A stretch of DNA of 47,841 bases, from positions 1-47,841 of the IMG/VR virus record IMGVR_UViG_3300025892_000035. The stretch is one strand, 5' to 3'. Positions 34,572 through 42,920 of the stretch are shown piece by piece. The notes beneath the pieces are model-generated. The model saw only the letters and a list, made by a program, of their open reading frames with translations. It was not told where the DNA came from and searched no databases. Position 1 is the stretch's first letter; each line of letters opens with the position of its first letter. A program made the translations under genes and the position numbers. The stretch comes from a virus.

Positions 34572-34711
34572 CTCAGGCGTGAAAAATGACAAAAATAAAA
34601 TCATTCTATAGTAAACTTCTCACATTCTTACGAATCAAAGCCGACTCATCTCAAGAAAGCGATGATGATGATGACATGTGGTTTAGAATGCCGTTATAAT
34701 TCACGCCAGAG
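34572..34711. repeat. 12-bp inverted repeat enclosing a tiny gene
   Basis: CTCAGGCGTGAA (34572-34583) is matched by TTCACGCCAGAG (34700-34711), 11 of 12 pairs. The arms lie just outside the start and stop of the 37-aa frame. The pair could close a long-range RNA stem around it. Confidence 0.6.
34586..34699 (+). CDS. tiny hypothetical protein (37 aa)
   Basis: 37 residues: basic N-terminal half (MTKIKSFYSKLLTFLRIK) and acidic run of Ser/Glu and five Asp. Its start is two bases inside the left arm of an inverted repeat and no clear ribosome site is visible. Either a real small protein or a chance frame in a structured RNA. Confidence 0.4.
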   Translation: MTKIKSFYSKLLTFLRIKADSSQESDDDDDMWFRMPL

Positions 34712-34744
34712 TTTATCTTTTACGCAAAAAATATGGAATAGTGC

Positions 34745-34773
34745 TTGACATTACTCCTCAACAAGTGTATAAT
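34745..34773 (+). promoter_or_regulatory. sigma70-like early promoter
   Basis: TTGACA 34745-34750, TATAAT 34768-34773, 17-bp spacer, GC before -35 and GTG before -10. Drives 34798-36032. Confidence 0.85.
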
Positions 34774-34797
34774 ATAGTAAAAACTACTTAAAAAACA

Positions 34798-34902
34798 ATG
34801 TCAAAGATTGTAGCTATCTCTTTATTAGTACTGTGCATGTATATGTTGGTTACACCAATAGAGAATAGGGTACAATTTGACCCTATACAGGAGATAGAAT
34901 GA
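34798..34902 (+). CDS. tiny membrane peptide (34 aa)
   Basis: 34 residues with one hydrophobic segment (IVAISLLVLCMYMLV). TGA overlaps the ATG of the next gene, whose ribosome site (CAGGAG) is inside this frame. Function unknown. Confidence 0.5.
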   Translation: MSKIVAISLLVLCMYMLVTPIENRVQFDPIQEIE

Positions 34903-35339
34903 AAAAATTAATTGCACTATTCACAATAGCAGTATCTACTGCGACAATGGCCGCAACCCCTATTGATAGAGGTGTTGTAACTGATACATATAAAACTGTT
35001 ATCAAACAGATACCTTATAGAGTAGAAGTATGCCAAGACAGAGTACAACCTGCAGGTGACGGAAGTGCAACTAATGAATTGGTTGGCGCACTCTTTGGTG
35101 GTGCGATTGGTAATCAGTTCGGCGATGGCGATGGCAAAGATGCAATGACACTATTTGGCGCTCTCATGGGTGCTTCATTAGCACATGATGAAGAAGTCAA
35201 AAACGGTCAAGGTTCTCGTGTCGTTACTGTCTGTGATGTAGAAACAAGATATGAAGAAGAAGTGAGTGAAGTTTATAGTCATTCAACTGTAGTGTTTTAT
35301 GTTGATGGCAAACATTATTCATTGAAATTCAAAAAGTAA
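34899..35339 (+). CDS. exported glycine-zipper protein (17-kDa antigen / SlyB-like)
   Basis: 146 residues. Signal peptide MKKLIALFTIAVSTATMAA with an Ala-x-Ala-type cut and no lipobox. A glycine-zipper 2TM segment (LVGALFGGAIGNQFGDGDGKDAMTLFGALMGA) is followed by a beta-rich domain and two cysteines that could pair in the periplasm. Related host proteins sit in the outer membrane. It may alter the host envelope; that is inference. It is expressed from an early-type promoter, unlike lysis genes. Confidence 0.72.
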   Translation: MKKLIALFTIAVSTATMAATPIDRGVVTDTYKTVIKQIPYRVEVCQDRVQPAGDGSATNELVGALFGGAIGNQFGDGDGKDAMTLFGALMGASLAHDEEVKNGQGSRVVTVCDVETRYEEEVSEVYSHSTVVFYVDGKHYSLKFKK

Positions 35340-35349
35340 AGGAAAGAAA

Positions 35350-35631
35350 ATGAATGTTACAGTTTATAGCAAACCTGCCTGTCAGTTTTGTGATAAAGCA
35401 AAAGCGTTATTAACGCAACTTGGCCATGAGTATACAGAGAAGGTTGTTACTAAAGATATTTCTTTAGAAGAACTCTTTGAAGAATTGGGCAAGCCCGTAA
35501 GAACGATACCACAAATTGTGATTGATGAAACTCACATTGGTGGTTTCAATGAACTTCGTGAATATTTTATCGACAAGGGTAGAATTAATTTCAGAGGTGA
35601 ACTTTTAGATATAAATGATTTTGAACTTTGA
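35350..35631 (+). CDS. nrdC: glutaredoxin
   Basis: 93 residues. Dithiol site C11-Q-F-C14, cis-Pro loop RTIPQIVID and GGFNEL glutathione-binding end: all classical. It would reduce the phage ribonucleotide reductase. The last 25 residues extend slightly past the standard fold. The symbol follows T4 nrdC by function, not by proven orthology. Confidence 0.9.
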   Translation: MNVTVYSKPACQFCDKAKALLTQLGHEYTEKVVTKDISLEELFEELGKPVRTIPQIVIDETHIGGFNELREYFIDKGRINFRGELLDINDFEL

Positions 35632-35642
35632 GGAGTAATTAT

Positions 35643-36032
35643 ATGATGACAACAGAAGAAATGTTGAAGAAAGAAGCAATGAGATTGAAGATGGAAAAAC
35701 TTCGTGCAAAGCGAAAGCCACCTAAGCTTGTCAATGTACATCACACGGTGAAGGCATTGCCAGACGACAACGAACTCTCATATGCCAATGTAAAGAAGTG
35801 GATAAAGACACAAGAAGGTCTTGTGAAAACTGCTAGAATGACAGAACGCTCAAGAAGCAACGACATATCGCAAAAGGACAAAGATAAGGCAATGAGAACT
35901 AGAATTGGTGCTCAGTCTTACATTCGTTCTATCAAAAATTATATTCAAACAGGCGACTGGTCAAGTATGTACTACGGCGAGTTTGAAGATAAATTAATGG
36001 GGTGGGTTACAGTAGCGCCAGTTGGCAAATGA
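35643..36032 (+). CDS. hypothetical basic protein (129 aa)
   Basis: ATG at 35643 is chosen over an upstream TTG because AGGAG (35631-35635) is 7 bp away. Basic helical N-terminus (LKMEKLRAKRKPPK), then ELSYANVKKWIKTQ and a C-terminal WVTVAPVGK. It resembles an uncharacterised family in marine T4-like phages. Confidence 0.68.
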   Translation: MMTTEEMLKKEAMRLKMEKLRAKRKPPKLVNVHHTVKALPDDNELSYANVKKWIKTQEGLVKTARMTERSRSNDISQKDKDKAMRTRIGAQSYIRSIKNYIQTGDWSSMYYGEFEDKLMGWVTVAPVGK

Positions 36033-36040
36033 TATAAATA
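36033..36040 (+). promoter_or_regulatory. T4-like late promoter
   Basis: Exact TATAAATA, followed by GTTAG, just after the stop of the previous gene and 28 bp before the kinase ATG. Confidence 0.7.
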
Positions 36041-36067
36041 GTTAGTATATCATTTAAAAATACAACT

Positions 36068-36766
36068 ATGCTAAACTTTAACGACTTTCTCAACAATCAA
36101 GAAGCAATCAACGAAGGCGTCTACGACAAGAATATATTTAAATGTTTTTTCTTGGCAGGCGGACCTGGTTCGGGCAAGTCATGGGTATCTGCAAGGACTC
36201 TCATGGGCCAAGGAATGAAAGTCATCAATAGTGATGATGGTTTTGAAAGATATGCTAAACAGGCAGGACTAGACCTAAAACAAATGGGTGAGTTTACTGC
36301 TGCCCAAACAAAACTTAAAGATAAACTTAGGTCAAGGTCTAAGAGAGGCACAATGTACATGCACCAACATGCCATTGATGGTCGTTTGGGGCTGATAATG
36401 GACTCTACCGCACGAGATACTGCAAGAATCGAATCAGAGGCCTCATCAATGAGATACCTTGGCTATGATACTTACATGGTGTTTGTAAATACGACACTAG
36501 AAGTTGCACTTAAACGAAACGAGCAACGAGCAAGAAGTGTGCCAGAACCAATCGTTATTAACAGTCATGCACAGATACAAAAGAATATTCCTAAACTTCG
36601 TGCTATCTTTGGTTCTAAGAACTTTGTTGAAGTAGATAATAGTGAAGAAAGAGAAGATGTTAATATCAAAGTCTACAAAGAGATTCAAAAGTTAGTCAGA
36701 ACAAAACCAACATCGCCACAAGCAAAGGCGTGGATTCAGGCAGAATTAGCTAAAAAAAGACGCTAA
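36068..36766 (+). CDS. P-loop kinase (zeta-toxin/PNK-like), possible capsid cargo
   Basis: 232 residues. Walker A GGPGSGKS at 31-38; VINSDDGFERYAKQ follows, and GLIMDSTARDTARIE near 110 resembles the DxT/R region of zeta-toxin and polynucleotide-kinase-like enzymes; a lid arginine pair lies in RNEQRARSVPEP. It probably phosphorylates a nucleotide, nucleic acid end or small molecule. The N-terminus MLNFNDFLNNQEAINE|G resembles the capsid-targeting pattern, and it has its own exact late promoter, unusual for a metabolic kinase. Confidence 0.78.
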   Translation: MLNFNDFLNNQEAINEGVYDKNIFKCFFLAGGPGSGKSWVSARTLMGQGMKVINSDDGFERYAKQAGLDLKQMGEFTAAQTKLKDKLRSRSKRGTMYMHQHAIDGRLGLIMDSTARDTARIESEASSMRYLGYDTYMVFVNTTLEVALKRNEQRARSVPEPIVINSHAQIQKNIPKLRAIFGSKNFVEVDNSEEREDVNIKVYKEIQKLVRTKPTSPQAKAWIQAELAKKRR

Positions 36767-36782
36767 ATAAGTGGAATAATGC

Positions 36783-36811
36783 TTGACACGAGTCCAGTAT
36801 TCGTGTATAAT
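36783..36811 (+). promoter_or_regulatory. sigma70-like early promoter
   Basis: TTGACA 36783-36788, TATAAT 36806-36811, 17-bp spacer, GC before -35 and GTG before -10. Drives 36846-39086, ending at the terminator at 39101. Confidence 0.85.
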
Positions 36812-36845
36812 ATAGTTATATTATGATGAAAAAAGGTGGTAAATA

Positions 36846-37055
36846 ATGGCAAAAGATATCAACGGCGTTCTTTACGCTTACGAAAACAAAGACGAACTTG
36901 CGTTCGGCACTTCACTTGACGAAAGTCCTAAACTAAACACAACTGGTACAGTATACAAGTTCCTTAAAAGGCGTGAACTTGATAAACGAGTGCATGATGG
37001 CTTACGAGAAAGAGAGATGAGCCGTGAAGAAGCATTCGATATGATAATGGGATAG
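36846..37055 (+). CDS. small hypothetical protein (69 aa)
   Basis: Charged protein, mostly helical in its second half (FLKRRELDKRVHDGLREREMSR in overall type). AAAGGTGG lies 8-10 bp upstream. First gene after an early promoter and before an oxygenase and RNase H. Not recognised. Confidence 0.72.
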   Translation: MAKDINGVLYAYENKDELAFGTSLDESPKLNTTGTVYKFLKRRELDKRVHDGLREREMSREEAFDMIMG

Positions 37056-37056
37056 T

Positions 37057-37641
37057 ATGAACTCATTCAATACTCTAGGCAATGACACATTGATTGTCAT
37101 TGATAATTTCTTTACACCTTCACTTCTTAAAGCAGTAACAAAAGAAGTGCATGAAATGAAATATTACAATGTTGAAGAGCATCCAGACAGTAGTAGTGAA
37201 ACTTATCCTGGTTTAAGAACAAAGAAATTTCAAAAAACTAATCCAATTCTTAACACCTTTATTATAAATCAGATAGAAAAATCAGGTGCAATATTTACTC
37301 AAAGACCATGGTTACAAGTTCAATATGCACATCTAAGGACTGGTAAAGACAATACTGGTGATTTTATACATCAAGACCCTTGTGATTGGGCATACTTAAT
37401 TTATCTATCAGAAACTAATTTATCATCTGGCACAAAATTTTATGAACAGAATGAAAAGTGGATGAATAAAGATTACGATAAAGAATCAGATGATGGTGCG
37501 ATAGAGAGCTCATTTGTAAGATTCAAACAAAATAGAATAGTTATATTTGATTCTTTGATTCCTCATATGGCATGGAACAATCATGGTGAAGATTTGAGTG
37601 ATGGTAGATTAACTATCAATGGATTTTGTGATTACATTTAA
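37057..37641 (+). CDS. 2OG-Fe(II) oxygenase
   Basis: 194 residues. H105-x-D107 (FIHQDPCDWAYLIYL), GTKFYEQ, H170 in DSLIPHMAW and R184 complete the iron and 2-oxoglutarate sites. P4H-like fold. Starts one base after the preceding stop and is AT-rich compared with the RNase H gene behind it. Confidence 0.83.
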   Translation: MNSFNTLGNDTLIVIDNFFTPSLLKAVTKEVHEMKYYNVEEHPDSSSETYPGLRTKKFQKTNPILNTFIINQIEKSGAIFTQRPWLQVQYAHLRTGKDNTGDFIHQDPCDWAYLIYLSETNLSSGTKFYEQNEKWMNKDYDKESDDGAIESSFVRFKQNRIVIFDSLIPHMAWNNHGEDLSDGRLTINGFCDYI

Positions 37642-37656
37642 TATTATGGAGATAAA

Positions 37657-38499
37657 ATGATTATAGTTGACTTAAATCAGATAATGATTTCTAATCTGAT
37701 GATGCAGATTAATGGTAGAAATGCGCCCGAACTAAGTGAAGATTTGGTCAGACACATGGTGCTGAACTCACTTCGTGGCCATAACAAAAAGTTTCGTGAT
37801 AAGTATGGCGAAATGGTGATTGCTTCCGATAGTGGTAATGTCTGGCGTAAACAAGTATTCCCAAACTACAAGGCAAATCGTAAAGAAACCCGAGAGAAGT
37901 CTGACCATGACTGGCCTAAGATATTTGAGATTCTAAGTAACATTAGACAAGAACTTAAAGAACACATGCCATACAGACATCTTCATATTGACACGGCAGA
38001 AGCAGATGATATTATTGCTGTTCTAGTAAGAAAACATCACGACCAGAAGATACTAATTCTATCAGGCGACAAAGATTTCATACAATTACACAACAAGAAT
38101 GTACAACAATATAATCCTGTGTTGAATAAATTTGTTGGTAAAGACGAGAATCCGAGTATATATATTAAAGAGCATATACTAAAAGGTGACCGAAGTGATG
38201 GTATACCTAATGTGCTTTCAGATGATAATGTTTTCATTGAAGGTAGACGACAAAGGCCGTTGACTAAAAAGAAAATAGAATCATGGGTGAATGAAGTTGT
38301 AATGACATTCACAGAAGAAGAACAAAAGAATTACGACAGAAATCAAAAACTAATTGATTTAAGTCTAATACCGCCAGAACTTGAGGCGAAAATATATAAT
38401 GAGTTTAACGAGGTTAAAGTGGCACATAGAAGTAAAATTCTTAACTACTTTATTACAAGAAAACTTAAAACTTTAATTGAAGTCATTGATGAATTTTAG
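37657..38499 (+). CDS. rnh: RNase H / 5'-3' exonuclease (FEN family, T4 Rnh-like)
   Basis: 280 residues. Metal-site motifs in order: D5 (MIIVDLNQ), ASDSGNVWRK, AEADDIIAVL, SGDKDFIQL and KGDRSDGIPN, all typical of FEN-type nucleases. It removes RNA primers during lagging-strand synthesis. Ribosome site TATGGAG. The C-terminal helical part is like T4 Rnh. Confidence 0.92.
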   Translation: MIIVDLNQIMISNLMMQINGRNAPELSEDLVRHMVLNSLRGHNKKFRDKYGEMVIASDSGNVWRKQVFPNYKANRKETREKSDHDWPKIFEILSNIRQELKEHMPYRHLHIDTAEADDIIAVLVRKHHDQKILILSGDKDFIQLHNKNVQQYNPVLNKFVGKDENPSIYIKEHILKGDRSDGIPNVLSDDNVFIEGRRQRPLTKKKIESWVNEVVMTFTEEEQKNYDRNQKLIDLSLIPPELEAKIYNEFNEVKVAHRSKILNYFITRKLKTLIEVIDEF

Positions 38500-38528
38500 A
38501 CTTCAAAAGAACTGTTAAGGAGAATAAC

Positions 38529-39086
38529 ATGATAATCAGAAGAAATCCTGATGGCTCTATCATAGAAGAGCAAGCAACACAACAATCCCACCCTGCATTA
38601 ACAACTAGACGAGGCATGGCTGCAATGGCAGAATCAGGCCGAGCAGTTCCACCTTTGTTCAGCGAAATCGCTACAAAGATAAACAATGCAAAAGATAAAC
38701 CTAGAAAATTAAAAGTACTAAAAGAACACGACTCAGTACCTTTAAGACAGGTTTTAAAGGGTGCGTTTGACCCAAACATAGAATGGTTGTTACCAGATGG
38801 TGATGTGCCATACACAGCGAATGATGCTCCTGTGGGAACAGAACATACTCTGTTATCACAAGAGGCAAAGCGTTTGTATCTATTCACAAAAGGTGGCGAC
38901 AATTCACTTTCAGACACAAAAAGACAAACTCTGTTTATACAGATGTTGGAAGGGCTTAGTGCTGAAGAGGCAGAATTTCTAGTGGCTGTTGTAAACAAAA
39001 AGGTTAACAACAAATACAAGGGATTTACTGCTAACTTAGTGAAAGATGCGTTTAATTGGGATGATAACTTTATGAAAAAAGAGTAA
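38529..39086 (+). CDS. conserved hypothetical phage protein (DUF6433-type)
   Basis: 185 residues. The C-terminal half (LSQEAKRLYLFTKGGDNSL, then FIQMLEGLSAEEAEFL) matches a family I know as conserved in marine T4-like phages without known function (DUF6433). The N-terminus is polar. It is the last gene before the terminator at 39101. Confidence 0.75.
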   Translation: MIIRRNPDGSIIEEQATQQSHPALTTRRGMAAMAESGRAVPPLFSEIATKINNAKDKPRKLKVLKEHDSVPLRQVLKGAFDPNIEWLLPDGDVPYTANDAPVGTEHTLLSQEAKRLYLFTKGGDNSLSDTKRQTLFIQMLEGLSAEEAEFLVAVVNKKVNNKYKGFTANLVKDAFNWDDNFMKKE

Positions 39087-39100
39087 AGTCCCTTTATCAA

Positions 39101-39123
39101 AACCCTCTGAAAGGAGGGTTTTT
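39101..39123 (+). terminator. rho-independent terminator
   Basis: Stem AACCCTC / GAGGGTT with loop TGAAAG, then TTT. Ends the unit 36846-39086. Confidence 0.8.
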
Positions 39124-39128
39124 ACATT

Positions 39129-39230
39129 ATGATTGAAAATGAAGATGATTTACCGTTACCACCAGATACCGTGCCTTATCACAAAAGGCCTGTAACTGAC
39201 GAAGAACTATGGAGATTTTTCTATGATTAA
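39129..39230 (+). CDS. tiny acidic protein (33 aa)
   Basis: 33 residues (MIENEDDLPLPPDTVPYHKRP...), right after the terminator and overlapping the endolysin start by 8 bp. No visible promoter or ribosome site; may be only a coupling frame. Confidence 0.4.
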   Translation: MIENEDDLPLPPDTVPYHKRPVTDEELWRFFYD

Positions 39231-39858
39231 AAATAAATATGCTGTTCAAAGACTACGAAGAAGAAACAGAAAAAAGAAGAACATTGAATTAAATGCTATA
39301 CATATATTTACTGCATGTATCTTGGCAATAAGTCTTTTTGCTCTTACATCTGAGGCAAAGATAGTTGAAAAACCTACTATCATAACAAAGACAAAACCTT
39401 TATTTATTTACTCACTTAATTCGTGTATTGAACATCTATACAAAGATATGTCAATCGAGAAGCAAGTGCCAAACGAATTGATTGTAGCACAGGCAGTTGT
39501 TGAAACTGGTTGGGGTGATAGTCGATTTGCAAACGAAGCCAACAATCTTTTTGGCATTAGAACTTTCGACAAAGACGACAACTACATGTTGCCAAAGACA
39601 CTTACAAACTGGCCTGGTTGGGGCGTCAAAGTGTTTGCTAGTAAATGTGATAGTGTAGAATATTATGTCAGAATCATAAACGAAGTTTGGGCTTATGAGG
39701 CGTTTAGAAATTTAAGACAACAACTCCTTAATAACGGAACAGTACCAGATGGTATGGAGTTAGCAATGACACTTGATTCATATGCAACAGACCCGAACTA
39801 TATTCCTTTGGTTCGTTCAGTAATTAAGAATAACATAAGAGGAGTTTACGACTTATGA
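39223..39858 (+). CDS. endolysin: Bax-like N-acetylglucosaminidase with signal anchor
   Basis: 211 residues. A very basic N-terminus (RLRRRNRKKK) and hydrophobic segment (about 25-42, HIFTACILAISLFAL) form a signal anchor. The glucosaminidase core AQAVVETGWGDSRFA has catalytic E94 and NNLFGIRTF, followed by Tyr-rich YVRIINE. The family cleaves peptidoglycan glycan chains. A secreted or anchored endolysin could be moved by the host Sec system and released by a pinholin. It is the only clear cell-wall hydrolase here. Confidence 0.85.
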   Translation: MIKNKYAVQRLRRRNRKKKNIELNAIHIFTACILAISLFALTSEAKIVEKPTIITKTKPLFIYSLNSCIEHLYKDMSIEKQVPNELIVAQAVVETGWGDSRFANEANNLFGIRTFDKDDNYMLPKTLTNWPGWGVKVFASKCDSVEYYVRIINEVWAYEAFRNLRQQLLNNGTVPDGMELAMTLDSYATDPNYIPLVRSVIKNNIRGVYDL

Positions 39859-40565
39859 TTAAGATTGGATATTTGGGTGCCGAACCCGATTCAGAGAATT
39901 ATGGATTTGAATTATTAGATGAGTGTGAGCCAGTTAATATAGGAATGCTTGGTGGTTCACTTTCAAGATGTCCTTCTGTAAAGGGATATCATATGAACAC
40001 TTTTGAGATTAAATGTCCTTTTAATTTAGAGTGGACTGTCTGGCAAAAAGGTGAAGATGAAAATCATGAATTTCAATGGTCAATAAACCCAAAGAATAGT
40101 TCAGTAAATGTTACTCGTGGGTTTGAACCATTTGATTTTGATGTTGGTACTGTTAATGACCCAAAAGGATTTAACTGTCAAGTGAAGCTACGACCAGAAT
40201 GGTCATTTGTTTCTGATACACCAGGCACGATTATGTTACAACACAGCAATGGCATTACTACTAATCCTCAAATCATTTCGGGAATGTTAGACATATATAA
40301 ATGGCCTGATAGACAGATGAGTACTGGTTATCATATTGATGAACCAAAAAAGACATTTAGATTGAAGAAAGGTGAACCATGGTATCGAGTATCATTCATA
40401 ACACCAAATTTAGAACCAGTTAAACTTGTGAGAATGGAAGAACGGCCACCATTCTTACTTAAAACAAGAAATAAAGTTACACTAACTCAAGTGCAGTATG
40501 TGAACTGGCGAAAAATATTTGATGCCTTTGGTAAAAGAAGGCCTAAAAAACTAATTAATGCTTGA
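39855..40565 (+). CDS. conserved hypothetical protein (236 aa)
   Basis: Beta-rich protein with many Trp and Pro (WTVWQKGEDENHEFQWSINP). No motif I can name. Its ATGA overlaps the endolysin stop. It resembles uncharacterised marine phage proteins. Its TGA (40563-40565) lies inside the next -35 box. Confidence 0.7.
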   Translation: MIKIGYLGAEPDSENYGFELLDECEPVNIGMLGGSLSRCPSVKGYHMNTFEIKCPFNLEWTVWQKGEDENHEFQWSINPKNSSVNVTRGFEPFDFDVGTVNDPKGFNCQVKLRPEWSFVSDTPGTIMLQHSNGITTNPQIISGMLDIYKWPDRQMSTGYHIDEPKKTFRLKKGEPWYRVSFITPNLEPVKLVRMEERPPFLLKTRNKVTLTQVQYVNWRKIFDAFGKRRPKKLINA

Positions 40566-40590
40566 CAACGATAACTAACCATAGTATAAT
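40562..40590 (+). promoter_or_regulatory. sigma70-like early promoter
   Basis: TTGACA 40562-40567, TATAAT 40585-40590, 17-bp spacer. The -10 ends 6 bp before the ATG at 40597, so the first mRNA is probably leaderless. Confidence 0.85.
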
Positions 40591-40596
40591 ACTTGT

Positions 40597-40763
40597 ATGA
40601 ATAGCGAATACAGAATCCCACAAGGTGACGGCACAGTCAAAGTAATAAAGTGGGCAGACTATATAGAACATGGACTTGAAAAACCAGAACTGATATGGAC
40701 AGAACAAGAGCCATTAAAGATATTCCCAGATTGTATGCGACCTAAGGAGAGAGAAACAGAAGA

Positions 40764-40767
<4 letters not shown>
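40597..40767 (+). CDS. small hypothetical protein (56 aa), possibly leaderless
   Basis: 56 residues (MNSEYRIPQGDGTVKVIKW...), acidic, unknown. Start 6 bp after a -10 box, as for the gene at 6070. Stop overlaps the next ATG. Confidence 0.65.
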
Positions 40768-41575
<808 letters not shown>

Positions 41576-41576
41576 A

Positions 41577-41909
41577 ATGCCAACATACATATTCAGAAAC
41601 AAAACTACAGGCGTTGAGTGGGAAAAAGATATGAGAATATCTGAACTCGATACATACAAAGAAGAAAACAACGCTGAGATTATTATTAAGACTGTAAATC
41701 TTGTCGGCGGCACTGGTGACAATATTGATGCCAAGACTGATGCTGGGTGGAAAGAAACCCTTGCAAAAATATCAGAAGCACACCCATCTAGTGAGCTCAA
41801 CAAGCAATATGGTAAGACAAGTATTACAGACATAAAAGTTAATCAAGTCAGAGAGAAACATAAGACGCTTGCCAAACGCAGAATGGCAAAAGAAAACCCC
41901 ATTAAATGA
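41577..41909 (+). CDS. hypothetical protein (110 aa), FmdB-like start
   Basis: ATG 41577 directly after the ferredoxin stop. MPTYIFRNKTTGVEWE resembles the N-terminal strands of FmdB-family proteins, but the zinc cysteines are absent. C-terminal helix is basic (REKHKTLAKRRMAKENP). Similar proteins occur in T4-like marine phages; function unknown. Confidence 0.7.
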   Translation: MPTYIFRNKTTGVEWEKDMRISELDTYKEENNAEIIIKTVNLVGGTGDNIDAKTDAGWKETLAKISEAHPSSELNKQYGKTSITDIKVNQVREKHKTLAKRRMAKENPIK

Positions 41910-42427
41910 TTAGCTCAGATTTTATTGGTGATATAAACAGGTGGAATTTAATCACTCCAACTTTTTATTTAAACGATATAGACAATCAAAAACTTAGTAA
42001 AGAGTTATTGAGTACTGCAAAAAGAAAGTCAAATGATGCAGGCTCAACCTGGTATGAAGATTTTGTATCAGACATAAACGAATGTCCTAATGCATTAAAA
42101 TTACTAGACACAGTACAACATGTTGTTGATAATTATTACGGCAACATGAAAATAGTTGAATGGTGGTCACACATACATCAACAAAACGAAAGTAGTAATC
42201 AACACAATCACTACCCTGCTCCCATATCTTGGGTTTACTGGGCAAAGATTCCTAAAGATAGTGGCAAGTTTGTTTTCATTCTAAATGATTACGCTAGTGC
42301 TACATCAGGAATTGACCCCATAGAAGGTGTCTTAATGTTTTTCCCAGGCTGGGTAATGCATAAAGTAACAAGAAATTTATCTTCAGATACAAGAATATCA
42401 ATATCAGGCAACTTAGCGCATGACTAA
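41906..42427 (+). CDS. 2OG-Fe(II) oxygenase-like protein (PF13759-type)
   Basis: 173 residues. EWWSHIHQQ, then H100-N-H102 with YPAPISWVYWAKIP, H152 in FFPGWVMHKV and R163 in TRISISGN: the compact 2OG-FeII_Oxy_5 plan. ATGA overlap with the previous gene. Substrate unknown. Confidence 0.82.
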   Translation: MISSDFIGDINRWNLITPTFYLNDIDNQKLSKELLSTAKRKSNDAGSTWYEDFVSDINECPNALKLLDTVQHVVDNYYGNMKIVEWWSHIHQQNESSNQHNHYPAPISWVYWAKIPKDSGKFVFILNDYASATSGIDPIEGVLMFFPGWVMHKVTRNLSSDTRISISGNLAHD

Positions 42428-42430
42428 ATA
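42423..42430 (+). promoter_or_regulatory. T4-like late promoter (variant)
   Basis: ACTAAATA followed by GTAGCA, at the oxygenase stop and 22 bp before the next ATG. Confidence 0.45.
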
Positions 42431-42452
42431 GTAGCACAGCAAGGAGAAAGCA

Positions 42453-42920
42453 ATGGCAGATTTTGATTTTTTAGACGGGTTTGATATGGGAGGAGATTGG
42501 GGCTTCACAGGAGTTTCAACTAAACCTTCAGACCAAACAGTCGCAGACACAAAGGCAACACAACAGGTAGTACAACAGACTGCTGATGGTGTTGGTAAAG
42601 CAGTATCTACTGAGATTATATCAAGGTTAGAAACTAAACTAGACAAGATACTTAGAGAAGTATCAGAAGCATCAACTAAAATTGATGACAAACATGAAGT
42701 TGAATTAGAGATTGCAAAATCACAAATGGATGATGAGTACGATTTGAGAAAAGACAATCTTGGCAAAATTCAAAAAGAGAAGTTTCAACAGTTAGAGAAG
42801 TTAATCATACCTCTACTTGTTAAACTTGCTAAATCACCTGAGGCCTACATTCATTGGCCAAATCGTGCAGAAGTAATTGAAGCACAACTGAAAAAGATAG
42901 TAGAAATCACAAGAGGATAA
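42453..42920 (+). CDS. coiled-coil phage protein (155 aa)
   Basis: Acidic N-terminal tail (MADFDFLDGFDMGG), long coiled coil, and a conserved-looking end KFQQLEKLIIPLLVKLAKSPEAYIHWPNR. The end is typical of coil-containing proteins in T4-like marine phages that occupy UvsY-like positions; I cannot assign UvsY. Strong ribosome site (AAGGAG). Confidence 0.72.
   Translation: MADFDFLDGFDMGGDWGFTGVSTKPSDQTVADTKATQQVVQQTADGVGKAVSTEIISRLETKLDKILREVSEASTKIDDKHEVELEIAKSQMDDEYDLRKDNLGKIQKEKFQQLEKLIIPLLVKLAKSPEAYIHWPNRAEVIEAQLKKIVEITRG

Noticed and set aside
42453-42920. Assignment of the coiled-coil protein as UvsY
   Set aside because: The coil and C-terminal motif recall UvsY-position proteins in marine phages, but no segment clearly matches UvsY.
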